Below, piece by piece: positions 39,216-49,728 of a DNA stretch of 64,000 nucleotides. This DNA comes from Trichomonas vaginalis G3 (taxonomy: Eukaryota > Parabasalia > Trichomonadida > Trichomonadidae), in the NCBI RefSeq assembly GCF_026262505.1, contig NC_067205.1, positions 5,518,001-5,582,000 of the forward strand. The letters are read 5' to 3'. Under the pieces are notes generated by a model that saw only the letters and a program-made list of their open reading frames with translations, had not been told where the DNA came from and ran no database searches. Position 1 is the stretch's first letter; each line of letters starts with the position of its first letter. Made by a program: the position numbers and the translations under genes.

Positions 39216-39537
39216 TTTTGGTTGTACACCACTTGTATGTGCCGGATACCATTGTGTCAAATTTTTTCTGAAATTAACTTTAAAAGTACTAAGTAAGATC
39301 ATGAGATATAGCAATATATGTTTAAACCAACTTATATTTTGGTTGTACACCACTTGTATGTGCCGGATACCATTGTGTCAAATTTTTTCTGAAATTAACT
39401 TTAAAAGTACTAAGTAAGATCATGAGATATAGCAATATATGTTTAAACCAACTTATATTTTGGTTGTACACCACTTGTATGTGCCGGATACCATTGTGTC
39501 AAATTTTTTCTGAAATTAACTTTAAAAGTACTAAGTA
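39216..39537 (+). repeat. 121-bp tandem array of MULE-1 (2.7 copies)
   Basis: Copies start at 39216, 39337 and 39458 (TTTTGGTTGTACACCACTTG ...). The inverted relative in MULE-2 (61807-62614) has about 6.7 copies. The Maverick is inserted at the end of the last copy. Confidence 0.95.
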
Positions 39538-39542
39538 AGATC

Positions 39543-40159
39543 AGTTAGTATACATAACAAGGGTACGACGGCACTGCGTTCCACCGTACCCCTGTTATGT
39601 GAATTTGACACTTTATGAAACCGTTAACGTATATTTTACAACACAAACGACAACACTAACTTAACCTTAAATATTTACAAAGCCGCCAACCACTTCACCT
39701 CACTAACGTTTTCACAAACCACTTCACCTCACTAATGTAAAAATAAACGTTCTCACTTACAAAAGTATTGCAACTCCTCCCATTGCTGTGCTTCACATAA
39801 CAGCTCATAATCTTCTGACTCACTTTCTTCTTCATATAGGTCAAAGTCACTGTCAAAATAAATGTTAGTAAGTTTTGACAAAGCTAATGAAACACGCTTA
39901 CCGTTTGTATCATATGCTTGTATAAACTTTCCATTATGCTTGTAGTCATAAACGCTCAAACTAACTTTACCCTTTCTCCCTCGTATCTGATAGAATGTAT
40001 TTTCACGAGGAACGAAGAACAAATTCTTGAACTCATGACCGTTGTAGTTTGTTATCTCAATAGTTTTCGTCATTACATCCAAATAAAAATTTTCAGTAAA
40101 AATAAAACTAACGTTAAAAATTTCTCATAACATAAACGTTCTCATTACTTTATAACTCT
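39543..40159 (+). repeat. Maverick left terminal inverted repeat (617 bp)
   Basis: Matches the inverted sequence at 60627-61243. The encoded 106-aa frames are identical on both sides. It starts with AGTTAG and contains two GTGAGGTGAAGTGGTT boxes (inverted) and a GGGTACGACGGCACTGCG/CGCAGTGCC-type near-palindromic stretch close to the tip. Confidence 0.95.
39753..40073 (-). CDS. Maverick TIR-borne protein (left copy)
   Basis: 106 aa from the ATG (MTKTIEITNYNGHEFKNLFFV). A TTG three codons earlier is less likely. Small beta-rich-looking protein with an acidic C-terminal region (DLYEEESESEDYELL). No domain recognised. Because it lies wholly inside the TIR, the element carries two identical copies (the other at 60713-61033). 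Confidence 0.65.
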   Translation of the reverse strand: MTKTIEITNYNGHEFKNLFFVPRENTFYQIRGRKGKVSLSVYDYKHNGKFIQAYDTNGKRVSLALSKLTNIYFDSDFDLYEEESESEDYELLCEAQQWEELQYFCK

Positions 40160-40368
40160 TCTAGCTTCTTCTTAAGTTCAGCAATGTTATCCTCATGAAG
40201 TTTAATCTTTCTCAAAATTCCTTCTTTATCTAATGGTTGCTTTATCTTTCTAAACTGAACTCTACCATCCTTCATAGTATGAACGTAAAAACCTTCTGGA
40301 ATCGCTCCTGATTTAATGTATTCTACCAAAAACTTTTGTTTCATTGCTTCAGTGACTTTAGTCGTCAT
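40150..40368 (-). CDS. Maverick small hypothetical protein
   Basis: 72 aa from MTTKVTEAMKQKFLVEYI. The C-terminal half is a charged helix (ILRKIKLHEDNIAELKKKLEEL), probably a coiled coil. Its stop lies within the left TIR. Unknown role. Confidence 0.55.
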   Translation of the reverse strand: MTTKVTEAMKQKFLVEYIKSGAIPEGFYVHTMKDGRVQFRKIKQPLDKEGILRKIKLHEDNIAELKKKLEEL

Positions 40369-40416
40369 TTCAATCAAATAAAAATTTTAATATTAAATAA
40401 AAATAACGTTATTTTT

Positions 40417-40857
40417 TCAGTAAGGAAACGCAGGAGTTTTACGATTTATTTGAGGAGTAGGTTCTGGTTTAAATGTTGGAGTCGGTTTAGGAGTTGACTT
40501 TTGAACAGGAGTTTGTACTTTCATAGGTTCAGGAGTCATTGAAGGTTTTGCTTGTGAAGGCGTTGGAGTTTGTTTAACTTCAGCTACTTCAGTATTATTT
40601 ACAACATTTGCTTTGTTTCTTTTCAACATCATAACTGCTCCTGCTGTAGCTAGCAAACCTAGTGGGAGACCATATCTTATATAAGGACTTGACCAAATGC
40701 TATTTTTGACAGGAGCTGGTGGAACACCTAACCTTGGTGAGACTGCTCTTTGCCATTGTGCAGCTCGTAAGAAATATTCAATAGGTGCTCCATAATCGTT
40801 TGGTAAAGTTTGTTTCATAGATGGTGAAGGTTCGCGAGAGCTTGATGAAGAACTCAT
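40417..40857 (-). CDS. Maverick Pro-rich membrane protein
   Basis: 146 aa. A Ser-rich N-terminus, one hydrophobic helix (about 58-79: YIRYGLPLGLLATAGAVMML) followed by KRNK, then a Pro/Thr/Lys-rich tail (TPTPSQAKPSMTPEPMK..). Looks like a single-pass membrane or virion-associated protein. It lies next to the capsid gene on the same strand. No family recognised. Confidence 0.55.
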   Translation of the reverse strand: MSSSSSSREPSPSMKQTLPNDYGAPIEYFLRAAQWQRAVSPRLGVPPAPVKNSIWSSPYIRYGLPLGLLATAGAVMMLKRNKANVVNNTEVAEVKQTPTPSQAKPSMTPEPMKVQTPVQKSTPKPTPTFKPEPTPQINRKTPAFPY

Positions 40858-40887
40858 TTATAAGCTTTAAAAATAAACGTTCATCCT

Positions 40888-42463
40888 TTATTCCTCACTG
40901 TCGTCCGTGGCTAAGTTATAGTCATCTAATCTTATTATGGGGATGCCTGACTGTCTTACCTGAATGGCAAAGCAACAATCCCTCATAAATCCAATAAGTG
41001 GCTTTGGTACATTTTCAGTTGCTAGTTCAATAGGTCCTTTAACAGACAATTTGTATGTTATTGGAGCAGTAGATGTTTGACCTTGCTGGAAGCAAAAGTC
41101 CACTTCTGTTGGAAAACCACATAAGAAATGTGTGTTGTCATAGCTATCCCATTTATGTTCCACACTACCATCATCCACCAATGACCTCATAACATCTTCA
41201 TTAAATCCTATCATATCATTGTTTGTATTGCAAGCGTTCGCAACCATTTCATAAAATACAGGTCCATATGATTTTTCGGGTTCTGCAGGCATATTTCCAT
41301 AAGCTCCCATGGAAAGCTGAAGATATTTAAACTTAGGGTTCTCAAAATTAACATAATAGTTGTCTTTCTTTCTAAATAGTGCCCAAATACTTTTAACATT
41401 AATAGGCGTATAAGCTGCTGTAAATGTTGCACTTGAACTATCTGTATTCTTGAGAATGAACCGTCCATAGGAATCCAATCCATAACTTTAACAGGAAAAC
41501 ATAAAGCCTCGTTTGTATAATGTTCTACAAGTTCTGTATAAATGTTAGGGTCTAAAGAGAATGACTTTGGATGAATGAAACATTCATTAAAATCCATCTT
41601 TGTTCGAAATAGTTGCTGGTTTACAGTTGTAATAGTAACTGTTCCACTAGCTTCTACTGCCTTCGTTATCATAGTGAATGGTTCATTCCATGGAACAAAT
41701 TTATTTGTCGGTGGATTTGAATCTGAAGCAAATGCAACTTTAAGAGTTGGATTGAAAGCAATGATATCATTTGCAGATATAGATGTGCATTGTAAGGCGT
41801 CGCTACTGAACTTTACTTTAAGCTGAATGTTTCCTGCAAAAGCTGGAATAAATCGAATAGCTTCTAATGGAAGGAATCTTCTAACAGGAATTCTTAAACG
41901 AAGCTTAAATCAAATGATTTTCCTGCTGTAATTGGACCACTAACAATTTGTCCTGTTCTGCTGCATGTTCCCGAATGACTCCATACATCTTCATGTCGAG
42001 TCTTTGAGAAAACATCTACTTTCTTTATTTGTTCGGTAGTTTGTGAGTTTGAAGTTATATATGCTTCTTCTCTTGCGTTGTCTTGAGAATATACGATACG
42101 ACCATTTGCAAGGATTTGATATCCAGCAACTGCATAGAAAACGTCATCGAAACCAATCCAAAATCCTGGTGGGTTTGTTTTATTGGAACCTGAACAAATT
42201 TCTTTATCTACAATAAATTGACCTTCCATTTTATACGTAATGAATGTATTGTAAAGGTCCAACATATTTTCACCAGGAGGTGAGAGATTGAATGTTACCC
42301 ATGTGTTATCTTTAGCAGTTCCAGGTTGTGATGGAATCTTTGCGTCAGAATATTTTCTATTAGTGTCACCAATTTGAACTGCATTGTCTATGATATCGAA
42401 ATATGAGCGAATCTGATGAATATGCTCTGCTGGAGTAAATTCGTTTAGCTGTTCGTTCTGCAT
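40888..42463 (-). pseudogene. Maverick major capsid protein region (broken)
   Basis: Several open segments on one strand together span about 1.6 kb, the usual size of a Polinton double-jelly-roll major capsid gene. The start segment (MQNEQLNEFTPAEHIHQIRSYFDI) and the Pro-rich turn NLSPPGENMLDLYNTFI fit the first barrel; the end segment with FLCGFPTEVDF and GFMRDCCFAIQ fits the second. Assignment is by size, position and these segments, not by alignment. Broken in about two places and treated as a fossil. Confidence 0.6.
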
Positions 42464-42504
42464 GTATTTACTTCAGATAAAAATATCTATTTACTTCATT
42501 ATTC

Positions 42505-42927
42505 TCACTCTTCTTCTTGGCATTCGTGGTGGAAGTTGTTTCTTGACATTTTCATGAACTGTACATTCTCTTTTGTCTCAACTTCTTTCACTGGTGGGTC
42601 AGGGTTCTTTGACTCGGTTTGTTTTTCAATGAAATTCACGAACTTTGCAATAAGCTCTTGGTTCGTTATTGAAAGTACATCTGGCTTCTTTTCTTCTGGT
42701 TCTATTGACTTTTCAGTTTGAATAGAAGGCTTTAACATGGGTTTCGTGGACTTCACCCTTGCCATACACCTTAATGTTGTCGCTTTCTGCATTCGCTAAT
42801 GGAACCTTTCTTTTTCTTACGTATATTTTACCATCTTTACTCTGACTTACGTAATAGAAAGGATGTTGTATTCCTCTTGCGTCATTTTAATATAATAGAC
42901 TCTCGCTCTTGATTTTGACAAGCTCAT
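42505..42927 (-). pseudogene. Maverick small Lys/Glu-rich gene region (broken)
   Basis: A 95-codon frame (42505-42792) rich in Lys, Glu and Pro, preceded by further coding-like sequence up to about 42927. No domain recognised. It carries one of the short GNA-loop hairpin-like sequences near 42740. Treated as a broken small gene. Confidence 0.35.
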
Positions 42928-42973
42928 TTTACATCGGTTAAAGTTTTAATTTTTGTTTTTTATCTGCAGTCAA

Positions 42974-43234
42974 ATGACTCAGACAAGCCCTACGGACAAG
43001 ACCCAGGGGGTCATAGATGTTGAAGCATTGAAGAAAGAAATTCGTGAGCAAATTTTATCCGAAACTGAAGGAACAAAAAACAAGAACAAAAGCCAGAGAG
43101 ACCAAAGAGAAAACTTAGTGAAAAACAACTTGCTGCATTAGCTGCTGGAAGACAAAAGAACCCAAGACTACTGGCGAAAAAAGCTAGAGAAGAAGCTGAA
43201 GCAAAAGCTAAAGAAGCTGAAGCAAAGAAAGAGT
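42974..43234 (+). pseudogene. Maverick small charged-protein region
   Basis: A charged, Lys/Glu-rich coding-like region (MTQTSPTDKTQGVIDVEALKKEI, and an Ala/Lys/Glu repeat near the end). It appears broken once. Likely a small virion or nucleic-acid-binding protein, but no family is recognised. Confidence 0.35.
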
Positions 43235-43260
43235 AAATGGTTTATTTTTATCCGAATTAA

Positions 43261-43764
43261 ATGTATAGACAAATACCTTTATCTGTTGCGTTCAGTAGTG
43301 AAAACCCTGACGTCAAAATAAAGGGGAACAGAGTAACGTTTAAGTTTCCAACAGACTGGATTGTGAACATAAATGAAGAGAAGTACATTGGCATAACATC
43401 TATGTATATAACACGTGCTTTCAGAAAGGTTGACTTTATACTTCAAGTCGAGATAGAAAATGACGAACAGTCTTTAAGCGCCCAAAACATTCACATATAC
43501 AAATACTTCAATGACAGTACGACGTTAGAAGACTGTATAATTACATTTTACGAAAATTTTCAAAAGAAGTTTAACATTGAAGTACAAACTTTACAGCCTT
43601 TACGTGATTTTCTTGCAGAACTGAAAGAAGAAGGAATTGTAGAAAGATTAATAGCTTTTCATTACGAGTTTGTAACAAATGAAGATGGAACACATGACTG
43701 TCAATTCATTGTATTCTCACCATTCAATGAAGTAGCTAAAAAGAAAAAAATCCATTACGTATAA
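43261..43764 (+). CDS. Maverick hypothetical protein, possible minor structural
   Basis: 167 aa. The N-terminal half has FKFPTDWIVNINEEKYIGITSMYITRAFR, which resembles YEYPRHWVEYVGGEKAIEIRQVRSI in the larger protein at 59010-59891. The two may be paralogous minor capsid (penton-like) or attachment proteins. This similarity is by eye only. Confidence 0.5.
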   Translation: MYRQIPLSVAFSSENPDVKIKGNRVTFKFPTDWIVNINEEKYIGITSMYITRAFRKVDFILQVEIENDEQSLSAQNIHIYKYFNDSTTLEDCIITFYENFQKKFNIEVQTLQPLRDFLAELKEEGIVERLIAFHYEFVTNEDGTHDCQFIVFSPFNEVAKKKKIHYV

Positions 43765-43788
43765 GATTTCAAATCTCTGAACCAAGTG

Positions 43789-44121
43789 ATGATTTCAAAG
43801 AATGTTTTCAATTATGATGCAATGCTTCCGAGGAAAAATGATTTTTCCGAAATTAGATTTCCAGGCATTTGGGATAGAAAGCAAGCTATATTATATTCAA
43901 ACTTAAGTAAGGGAGTTGAAAATGAGTTCATTGGTCATACAAGAACTTCACCACTTCCTAACCCTAAATACTATAAATTAACTGGCTTCAATCGTGAGTT
44001 TTGGATAGACATGTTCTCCACTCATGACCATAACTGCCCAGTGTTCTTACCTCCAGACCATAAGGACTGTCTCTACATTGAAGCACAACTCTTAAACTCT
44101 ACCTCGCAGTATTGTAAATGA
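43789..44121 (+). CDS. Maverick hypothetical protein
   Basis: 110 aa from the ATG (MISKNVFNYDAMLPRKNDF). It follows the 43261 gene on the same strand with a 25-base gap. It could be the downstream part of the same unit, but no domain is recognised. Confidence 0.4.
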   Translation: MISKNVFNYDAMLPRKNDFSEIRFPGIWDRKQAILYSNLSKGVENEFIGHTRTSPLPNPKYYKLTGFNREFWIDMFSTHDHNCPVFLPPDHKDCLYIEAQLLNSTSQYCK

Positions 44122-44221
44122 CCACATGGGCTTCGCCCTTGCCGCTAGTTTTATTTTTATCACGAATGACCTCATTGCTGACAAAAATAAATGACCTCAT
44201 TATTTTTTCTCATTCATGACC
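44122..44221. other. Short spacer with AATGACCTCATT repeats and hairpin
   Basis: Between converging genes. It contains GGGCTTCGCCC (44128-44138) and three direct copies of a TGACCTCA-containing 12-mer. Confidence 0.6.
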
Positions 44222-46848
44222 TCAGAACTTAAGCTTTCTTATGAATGAAGTCTTAGTCTGAATAGAAAAGTTAAACTTCTCTTCAAAGCAAGGTTGACAT
44301 GACTTACATAAGTCAAATCCAATCTCTTGACCGTCATAAAGTGCTTTGTAAAGTTTCATTAAACTGAACTCAGAGTCTTTGTCATATGTTCCTTGCGGAA
44401 CCATTAAACCTTTATCTTCATCATAGAAACACTGAACAGAGTCAGGAAACATTTCATTAGCGGTTAAAGCAATAACATCTTGCTTCACGCCTTTCATTCT
44501 GCAGTGAAATGCAACTTCATTTAAATCGTTCGTGAGTAAGTCTATGTAAGTCTTCTTTCCACAAAATATTGACTTGTATGCTAAACTTTGTTTTCCAGGT
44601 GTGATTTCTGCAAAGTCGCTATGAAATTGACCAAGGTTTTTACCAATGAGAACTCTTCCATAACGTTTCTCAAACTCTTCAGCTAAACGAGGGATATCTT
44701 CATTGTAGAGATGCATACTGTCCGTATCGCTATAAAAGATGTCCATTTCCTAAGTCCTCAGCAGTACAGAATACTTCACACATTATTCTCTTCGACATAG
44801 ACAGAATGTTAACACCAAGTGGACAGAAGTTAAAGTGTCTGCAAATGCTTTTCGTTAGCTTGAAAATAGTTTTATCTGAACCATCCAAACCTTCGAACTT
44901 CACTATATGGTTGTAGTTTCTGATGGCATATCTTATAGCATCTTTGTCATTTACTATGGTTATTTTTGACTCAATAGGAGATAGAATAGTTTTTGCCATA
45001 AATACTGTTCAGAATGAGCTTTATATTTTCTTGCAAAGGATTTCCTTCTTTCTTATACTTTAACCTTAACTCAAACAACTTCTTTACTTCATCTCTTATT
45101 CTAATATCTCTGTTTCCATCGTAATAGTATCCTTGCAACACTTCACATTTGACACATTGATATTTTATGAGGTCTTGTAATGTTATATGGTCAACATACA
45201 TTAAACAGCAAGTGTTTGAACTTCTGGGAACGTTAAGTTCCGGATTTAGTTCAGGGTCACAAACTATTAAAGGAAAGTGTCTATGTATTCCAATCTCTGT
45301 TATCTTAATGAGAACAAAGAAGCCAGACATAAACTTTTCACCAATGGGTTCCTTTTGGTCGTCATCGAATAAATGTCTCATGAGATACTCTGTGCTTAAC
45401 ATTTCTTTCTTCATAACCTTTGGAATACCTTCTAAAGTATAAAGTCTTGCTATAGCTGATGGATATAATGAAACAGCGTCGAAATCAGCAATGAGTTTCT
45501 CTTTACTCTTTTGTTTCATGTTATCTGACAACATACATCTTCCACCTTGAATGCATCTCGAAATAAATTCTCTTGGTTTATTTGAGAGGTCATATAAATT
45601 TCCATTCGGGAAGTACACTCTGTTCTCAAATAATTTGTTAGCAATTGAACAAATACTAACGTAGTCATAAACGTTTAAATCAAATTCTTTCAATATGTCA
45701 TTGCGGAACTTAACAAAACCTTCTCTTAAAATTCTTACATCTTGTTTGCAATAAAATGTGCTATACTTTTCTAAGTCGAAGTGGTTCTCATCTATTCTGC
45801 AACCTTTGATGGAATCTATGTTTTTCATGAATGTATCTGCATCCCGGATAAATTTACATGCTTCAGAAATGACACCAGTTCTGTTGTCATTTGCTAACAA
45901 AACACTGCTGTAGTAGTTATATGGAAATACTTCTTTCGGTCCTGTTTGTAAGTTAAACATAGCAGGAAATAGTTTAAGCTTCTTATTTATAACACTGTAA
46001 GAGTCTTTTATAATAATTGTCCTTCCTTTATATAAGCCAGTTATTTGCATTGTTCGTGAACCTTTAATGATGGGAGTTCCTTTCACTTCTGTCATGTGTC
46101 TTAAGATGAAGTTTATATCATAACTGAGGTTATGGAAATATATTAAACTCTTGTCAGGAAGTCGCTCCAAAAATTCTGTTGCACAGTTCTGACCCCAAAT
46201 GCTTTCACTCACTGAACCATCTTCACTGTCGTAACATATGTTAAAAGCTTTATGAAAGCCATCGGTACTGCACTCAAAGTCAGCAAAGAAAACGTGCTCA
46301 GGAATGAACTTGCACTTATTTTTATTTACTTCTTTTGACTCGGCTTTCTTCTTCAGTTGTACACAATACTTTGGAGCATATGTCAAATCTTTAAATGGTG
46401 CAAGGTTCTGTTTATATAAGTCAGTCGTATATGTGAAAAGTTCTCCATAAGAAATAGGTTCGAAATATTTGCACTCCCACAATGTTTTCATAACATCCCA
46501 TAACGGTGTTGTTCTATCATAACGAACTACATATTTATCTTCTCTCTTTGTATAAATCTTCATTTGTTTCTCAATGTTCATTCCACCACAAGCTTTGAGA
46601 ATTTCTATATAGTTGCGAATGAAATATGTTGTCATTGGTAATCTTTCGTTTAGCATGTAGTGGTCTTCAACAAGAAGTAAGTCAATAGTTCTAACAGTTT
46701 CACATTCTTTTGGTATATATCTCTTTATTTCATTATGTCTTGAGTCATTGAAATAACCAATGGTAACATTAAATGCTATACCTGTTGCGTCAGAAATTTC
46801 TTGTACTTTACTTTGAGGAAAGTCTCTAACACGAATGACTTCTCTCAT
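44222..46848 (-). pseudogene. Maverick protein-primed DNA polymerase B region (broken)
   Basis: The region holds, in order, the exonuclease motifs (FFADFEC, FHNLSYDINF, YCKQDVRIL) and the polymerase motifs (ADFDAVSLYPS, LILNSIYG, YSDTDSM) of the family that replicates DNA from a protein primer, as in adenovirus and Polintons. Broken in about two places and treated as a fossil. The gene at 47477-48874 lies immediately upstream on the same strand. Confidence 0.9.
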
Positions 46849-46860
46849 GTGGTCAATAGT

Positions 46861-47460
46861 CGAGTGTGGTAGAATTTACGAAAAAGTGACACTTAACCTT
46901 AAATTTCCAAACACTATTTTTTGATTGTATTTTGTTATTTATATATTTATATATATATGTATATTTATATATGTATATATTTATATATGTATATATTTAT
47001 TAGAAACTGCTTCATGCTGTGTTGAGTATTGTTGAATAATTTGAAGTAGTGGTTTTTGAAATCAGCACCCCTATGAGAGCGCTGGCGACCGAAACACCAC
47101 TAGTAAGATTGTGTATTAGAAACTGCTTCATGCTGTTGTTGAGTTAAGCTTCGATGTCTTTGTAGGATAGCTTTCTGAGAGCGAAACAAGATAGTGTTGA
47201 AAAAAAATTTGAAAATCTGAGAGACTGTGCAAGAGCCAACGACCAAAACACTACCAGTAAGATACAGCAGTAGTAGCTGCTTCATGCTGCATTGAGTATT
47301 GTTGAATAATTTGAAGTAGTGGTTTTTGAAATCAGCACCCCTATGAGAGCGCTGGCGACCGAAACACCACTAGTAAGATTGTGTATTAGAAACTGCTTCA
47401 TGCTGTGTTGAGTAAGCTTCGATATCTTTATCAGACCACCTTTAAATTAACCACTCACAT
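46861..47460. repeat. Repeat-rich spacer upstream of polymerase region
   Basis: A (TA)-rich microsatellite at about 46935-46995 is followed by two copies of a ~117-bp unit (about 47005-47121 and 47277-47393; contains GAAGTAGTGGTTTTTGAAAT and GAGAGCGCTGGCGACCGAAA) and related partial copies between and after them. No gene. It separates the polymerase region from 47477-48874. Confidence 0.75.
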
Positions 47461-47476
47461 TCTCACTGTGGTCCAT

Positions 47477-48874
47477 CTAAAATTTGTAAGCTTTATGACA
47501 TAAAATTATATTATATGCAGGATCCCACCTATTACTTAATCTTTTTGGAATAAATGTTTTATAATATTTATCGATTGATTGTAATTTTTTGTATAAAAAA
47601 AGTTTTTTATTTATATTAAAAATATATTCGGTTAATGATATTATCTTATAATTTGTAAATAAATCTAGTAATAAAATAACTTTAATAGTTGGTGTCACTT
47701 TTTCGAAAATTCTGGTTTTTTCGTCAATAGTCTCTCCATCTACTCCAGCCTGAATGCAAGCATAAACGAAACAATTGTCTTCTGTCATAAGTGCTGCAGT
47801 TCTTTGGTTCAATTCATTGAAGATTTGGTAGCGCTCAAGATTTATAGGTAATGTGCAAAGATACTTCCAGAACTGACCGCTTCTCTTCTTATAAAACTTC
47901 TTTTCACCATTATCTTTCCAAAAGCTTTCTATAAGTGCTGGGTTTCCTGTTTGCTTAAGAGCTTCCAAAATGGCTTTCTGGTCATTTGTCAGTGTGCTTT
48001 CATCTCTATATGGTCTCTTTTTTGGTTTGCCTTTCTTTACATCTGACATCGTTAAGCCTTCATATTCTGTTAAATCATACATCTTTATTTCAGTAAGATT
48101 CTTTATGTTTGTCAAGAAGAAGTCATAGTGCATTTCAACAATACCTGCAGCATTTGCTTCTATCTCTGATATAAAGTTCTCCTTCAAGAGCTGATGTAGT
48201 AATGTTCCAATATTATTGAGGTTTAACGTAGAACATTCATACTTTCCACCAAGTTTATAACATACCATCCATCTCTGTTGTGAGTTTATTTTAATTTTCT
48301 CTAAGAGTCTCATGAAAACCTTACCGAAATGTTTGTGTAAGTAGTCTCTGTTTGGTTCATCTAAAGCTTCGATGTTAAAGTCAATGAGTCTATTGCCTGA
48401 CTTCACATTTCTCTTCCTATTCTCTTCATCTTTCTTTAACCATCTCTCACCTTCTTTTGGTTTGTCGTCAATGGAACGAATGACATCGTTAGCTTTACGA
48501 ACTTGTTCTATAGCACTTTTAAACATCTCTCTTCTCTGTTGTTTCAGTGTGTCGTCTCTTCTTCTTGTTTCACCAACGTTTGCATTTGTTATGTCAAACA
48601 TTTCTCTTCTTACTTCATGAGGTACTGAACGTCTATGATATAAGTCAATAGCAACGTCATTTAAAGGAAATGCTATTGCATGGACTTCGTCCTCGCCGCG
48701 TTGCGGCTTTATGAACTCATGAATTCTATCATAACTTATTGCACCATTATAGTCATTGAGGATGTCAGCGAGTGCCTTTTTGTTTGTTGCGTAATGCTTT
48801 GCAACATCTATATTAGCTTCTGTAAGAAGTTGTTTTATTTCCGAGTGTTCTAACTTAGACAACTTCCGATACAT
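47477..48874 (-). CDS. Maverick gene upstream of polymerase
   Basis: 465 aa. An N-terminal helical, Arg/Lys-rich region (about 80-160), then a mixed domain with EDNCFVYACIQAGVDGE near residue 375. Position and strand suggest it belongs with the protein-primed polymerase, for example a priming-protein or N-terminal domain, but this is inference. An in-frame GC-rich double hairpin encodes KPQRGEDEV (48682-48707). Treated cautiously as an element gene. Confidence 0.5.
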   Translation of the reverse strand: MYRKLSKLEHSEIKQLLTEANIDVAKHYATNKKALADILNDYNGAISYDRIHEFIKPQRGEDEVHAIAFPLNDVAIDLYHRRSVPHEVRREMFDITNANVGETRRRDDTLKQQRREMFKSAIEQVRKANDVIRSIDDKPKEGERWLKKDEENRKRNVKSGNRLIDFNIEALDEPNRDYLHKHFGKVFMRLLEKIKINSQQRWMVCYKLGGKYECSTLNLNNIGTLLHQLLKENFISEIEANAAGIVEMHYDFFLTNIKNLTEIKMYDLTEYEGLTMSDVKKGKPKKRPYRDESTLTNDQKAILEALKQTGNPALIESFWKDNGEKKFYKKRSGQFWKYLCTLPINLERYQIFNELNQRTAALMTEDNCFVYACIQAGVDGETIDEKTRIFEKVTPTIKVILLLDLFTNYKIISLTEYIFNINKKLFLYKKLQSIDKYYKTFIPKRLSNRWDPAYNIILCHKAYKF

Positions 48875-48964
48875 CTTTAGTAGGAAATAAAAAAATATTT
48901 TTTGAAAAAATTAGATTAGATTTTTTTAAGTTATTTTTCAAAATAATTTAATATTTTTATTTTA

Positions 48965-49438
48965 ATGAAACACATGCAAGATTGCAAGTTCTTTTCATAC
49001 AATGCTCTCGCTACTGCCATCAAGAATGAGTTCAATAATGCTTCAAATGTTAATGTTATCTTTAACAAGAAGTTTGTGAAAGAATCTAAGTTTGGTCAGT
49101 ATGTCAGACCATTAGCTATCGTCATTGACCGCAAACGTTATACTTCACAAGAGTTAGCAGTAGTTTTGAAACAAAAGAGTTTCTTCGTGAATGTCAAAGA
49201 TACTCATTATACTGTTATAAAGAACTCTAACATTGACTTCTTCAGTATTGTTTTAGATTTATCGCAGCAGAAAGAATATAAGAAAGGTGAAACAAATGTG
49301 AAATATTATCCTTCATCTCTGAAGACAATAACGAACAAAGATGTTATACAGAAGCTCCTACCAAAGGTTGAAGAAGCTTCTATTGACATTGACGAAGGAA
49401 GTGAAATGGTTGAGGAAATTGACCCTGACGTCATTTAA
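48965..49438 (+). CDS. Maverick hypothetical protein
   Basis: 157 aa, MKHMQDCKFFSYNALATAIK, with an acidic C-terminus (EASIDIDEGSEMVEEIDPDVI). Divergent from 47477-48874, with a 90-base AT-rich gap that should hold both promoters. No domain recognised. Confidence 0.5.
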   Translation: MKHMQDCKFFSYNALATAIKNEFNNASNVNVIFNKKFVKESKFGQYVRPLAIVIDRKRYTSQELAVVLKQKSFFVNVKDTHYTVIKNSNIDFFSIVLDLSQQKEYKKGETNVKYYPSSLKTITNKDVIQKLLPKVEEASIDIDEGSEMVEEIDPDVI

Positions 49439-49456
49439 GCAAAAATATATTTTTGG

Positions 49457-49672
49457 TTAGTCTTCATATGGATATTTTACAACAATTCCCCAATGTATAA
49501 ACTTTTCATACGCTTTTGCATAAGCTTTATATACCTTCAGAAATTTTGCATAATCTTTAGAAGCATTTAGATATTGTTTAAATGCTTTGTATGTCTTCAG
49601 AAATTTTGCATAATCTTTTACATGTTGTTCGTTCTCTTCTTCTGTCATGAGTTCCGAATATTCTAAATTCAT
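49457..49672 (-). CDS. Maverick small repeat protein
   Basis: 71 aa. Two internal repeats of an ~18-residue helix (DYAKFLKTYKAFKQY and DYAKFLKVYKAYAKAY). Acidic N-terminus. Unknown role. Confidence 0.45.
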   Translation of the reverse strand: MNLEYSELMTEEENEQHVKDYAKFLKTYKAFKQYLNASKDYAKFLKVYKAYAKAYEKFIHWGIVVKYPYED

Positions 49673-49728
49673 GTTCTTTCATATGAGATAAAATTTTATA
49701 AAAAAAATAAAATTAGCTTAGATTTTTT

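Noticed and set aside
46935-46995. (TA)-rich tract as a replication origin
   Set aside because: A simple microsatellite beside ordinary tandem repeats; nothing else suggests an origin.
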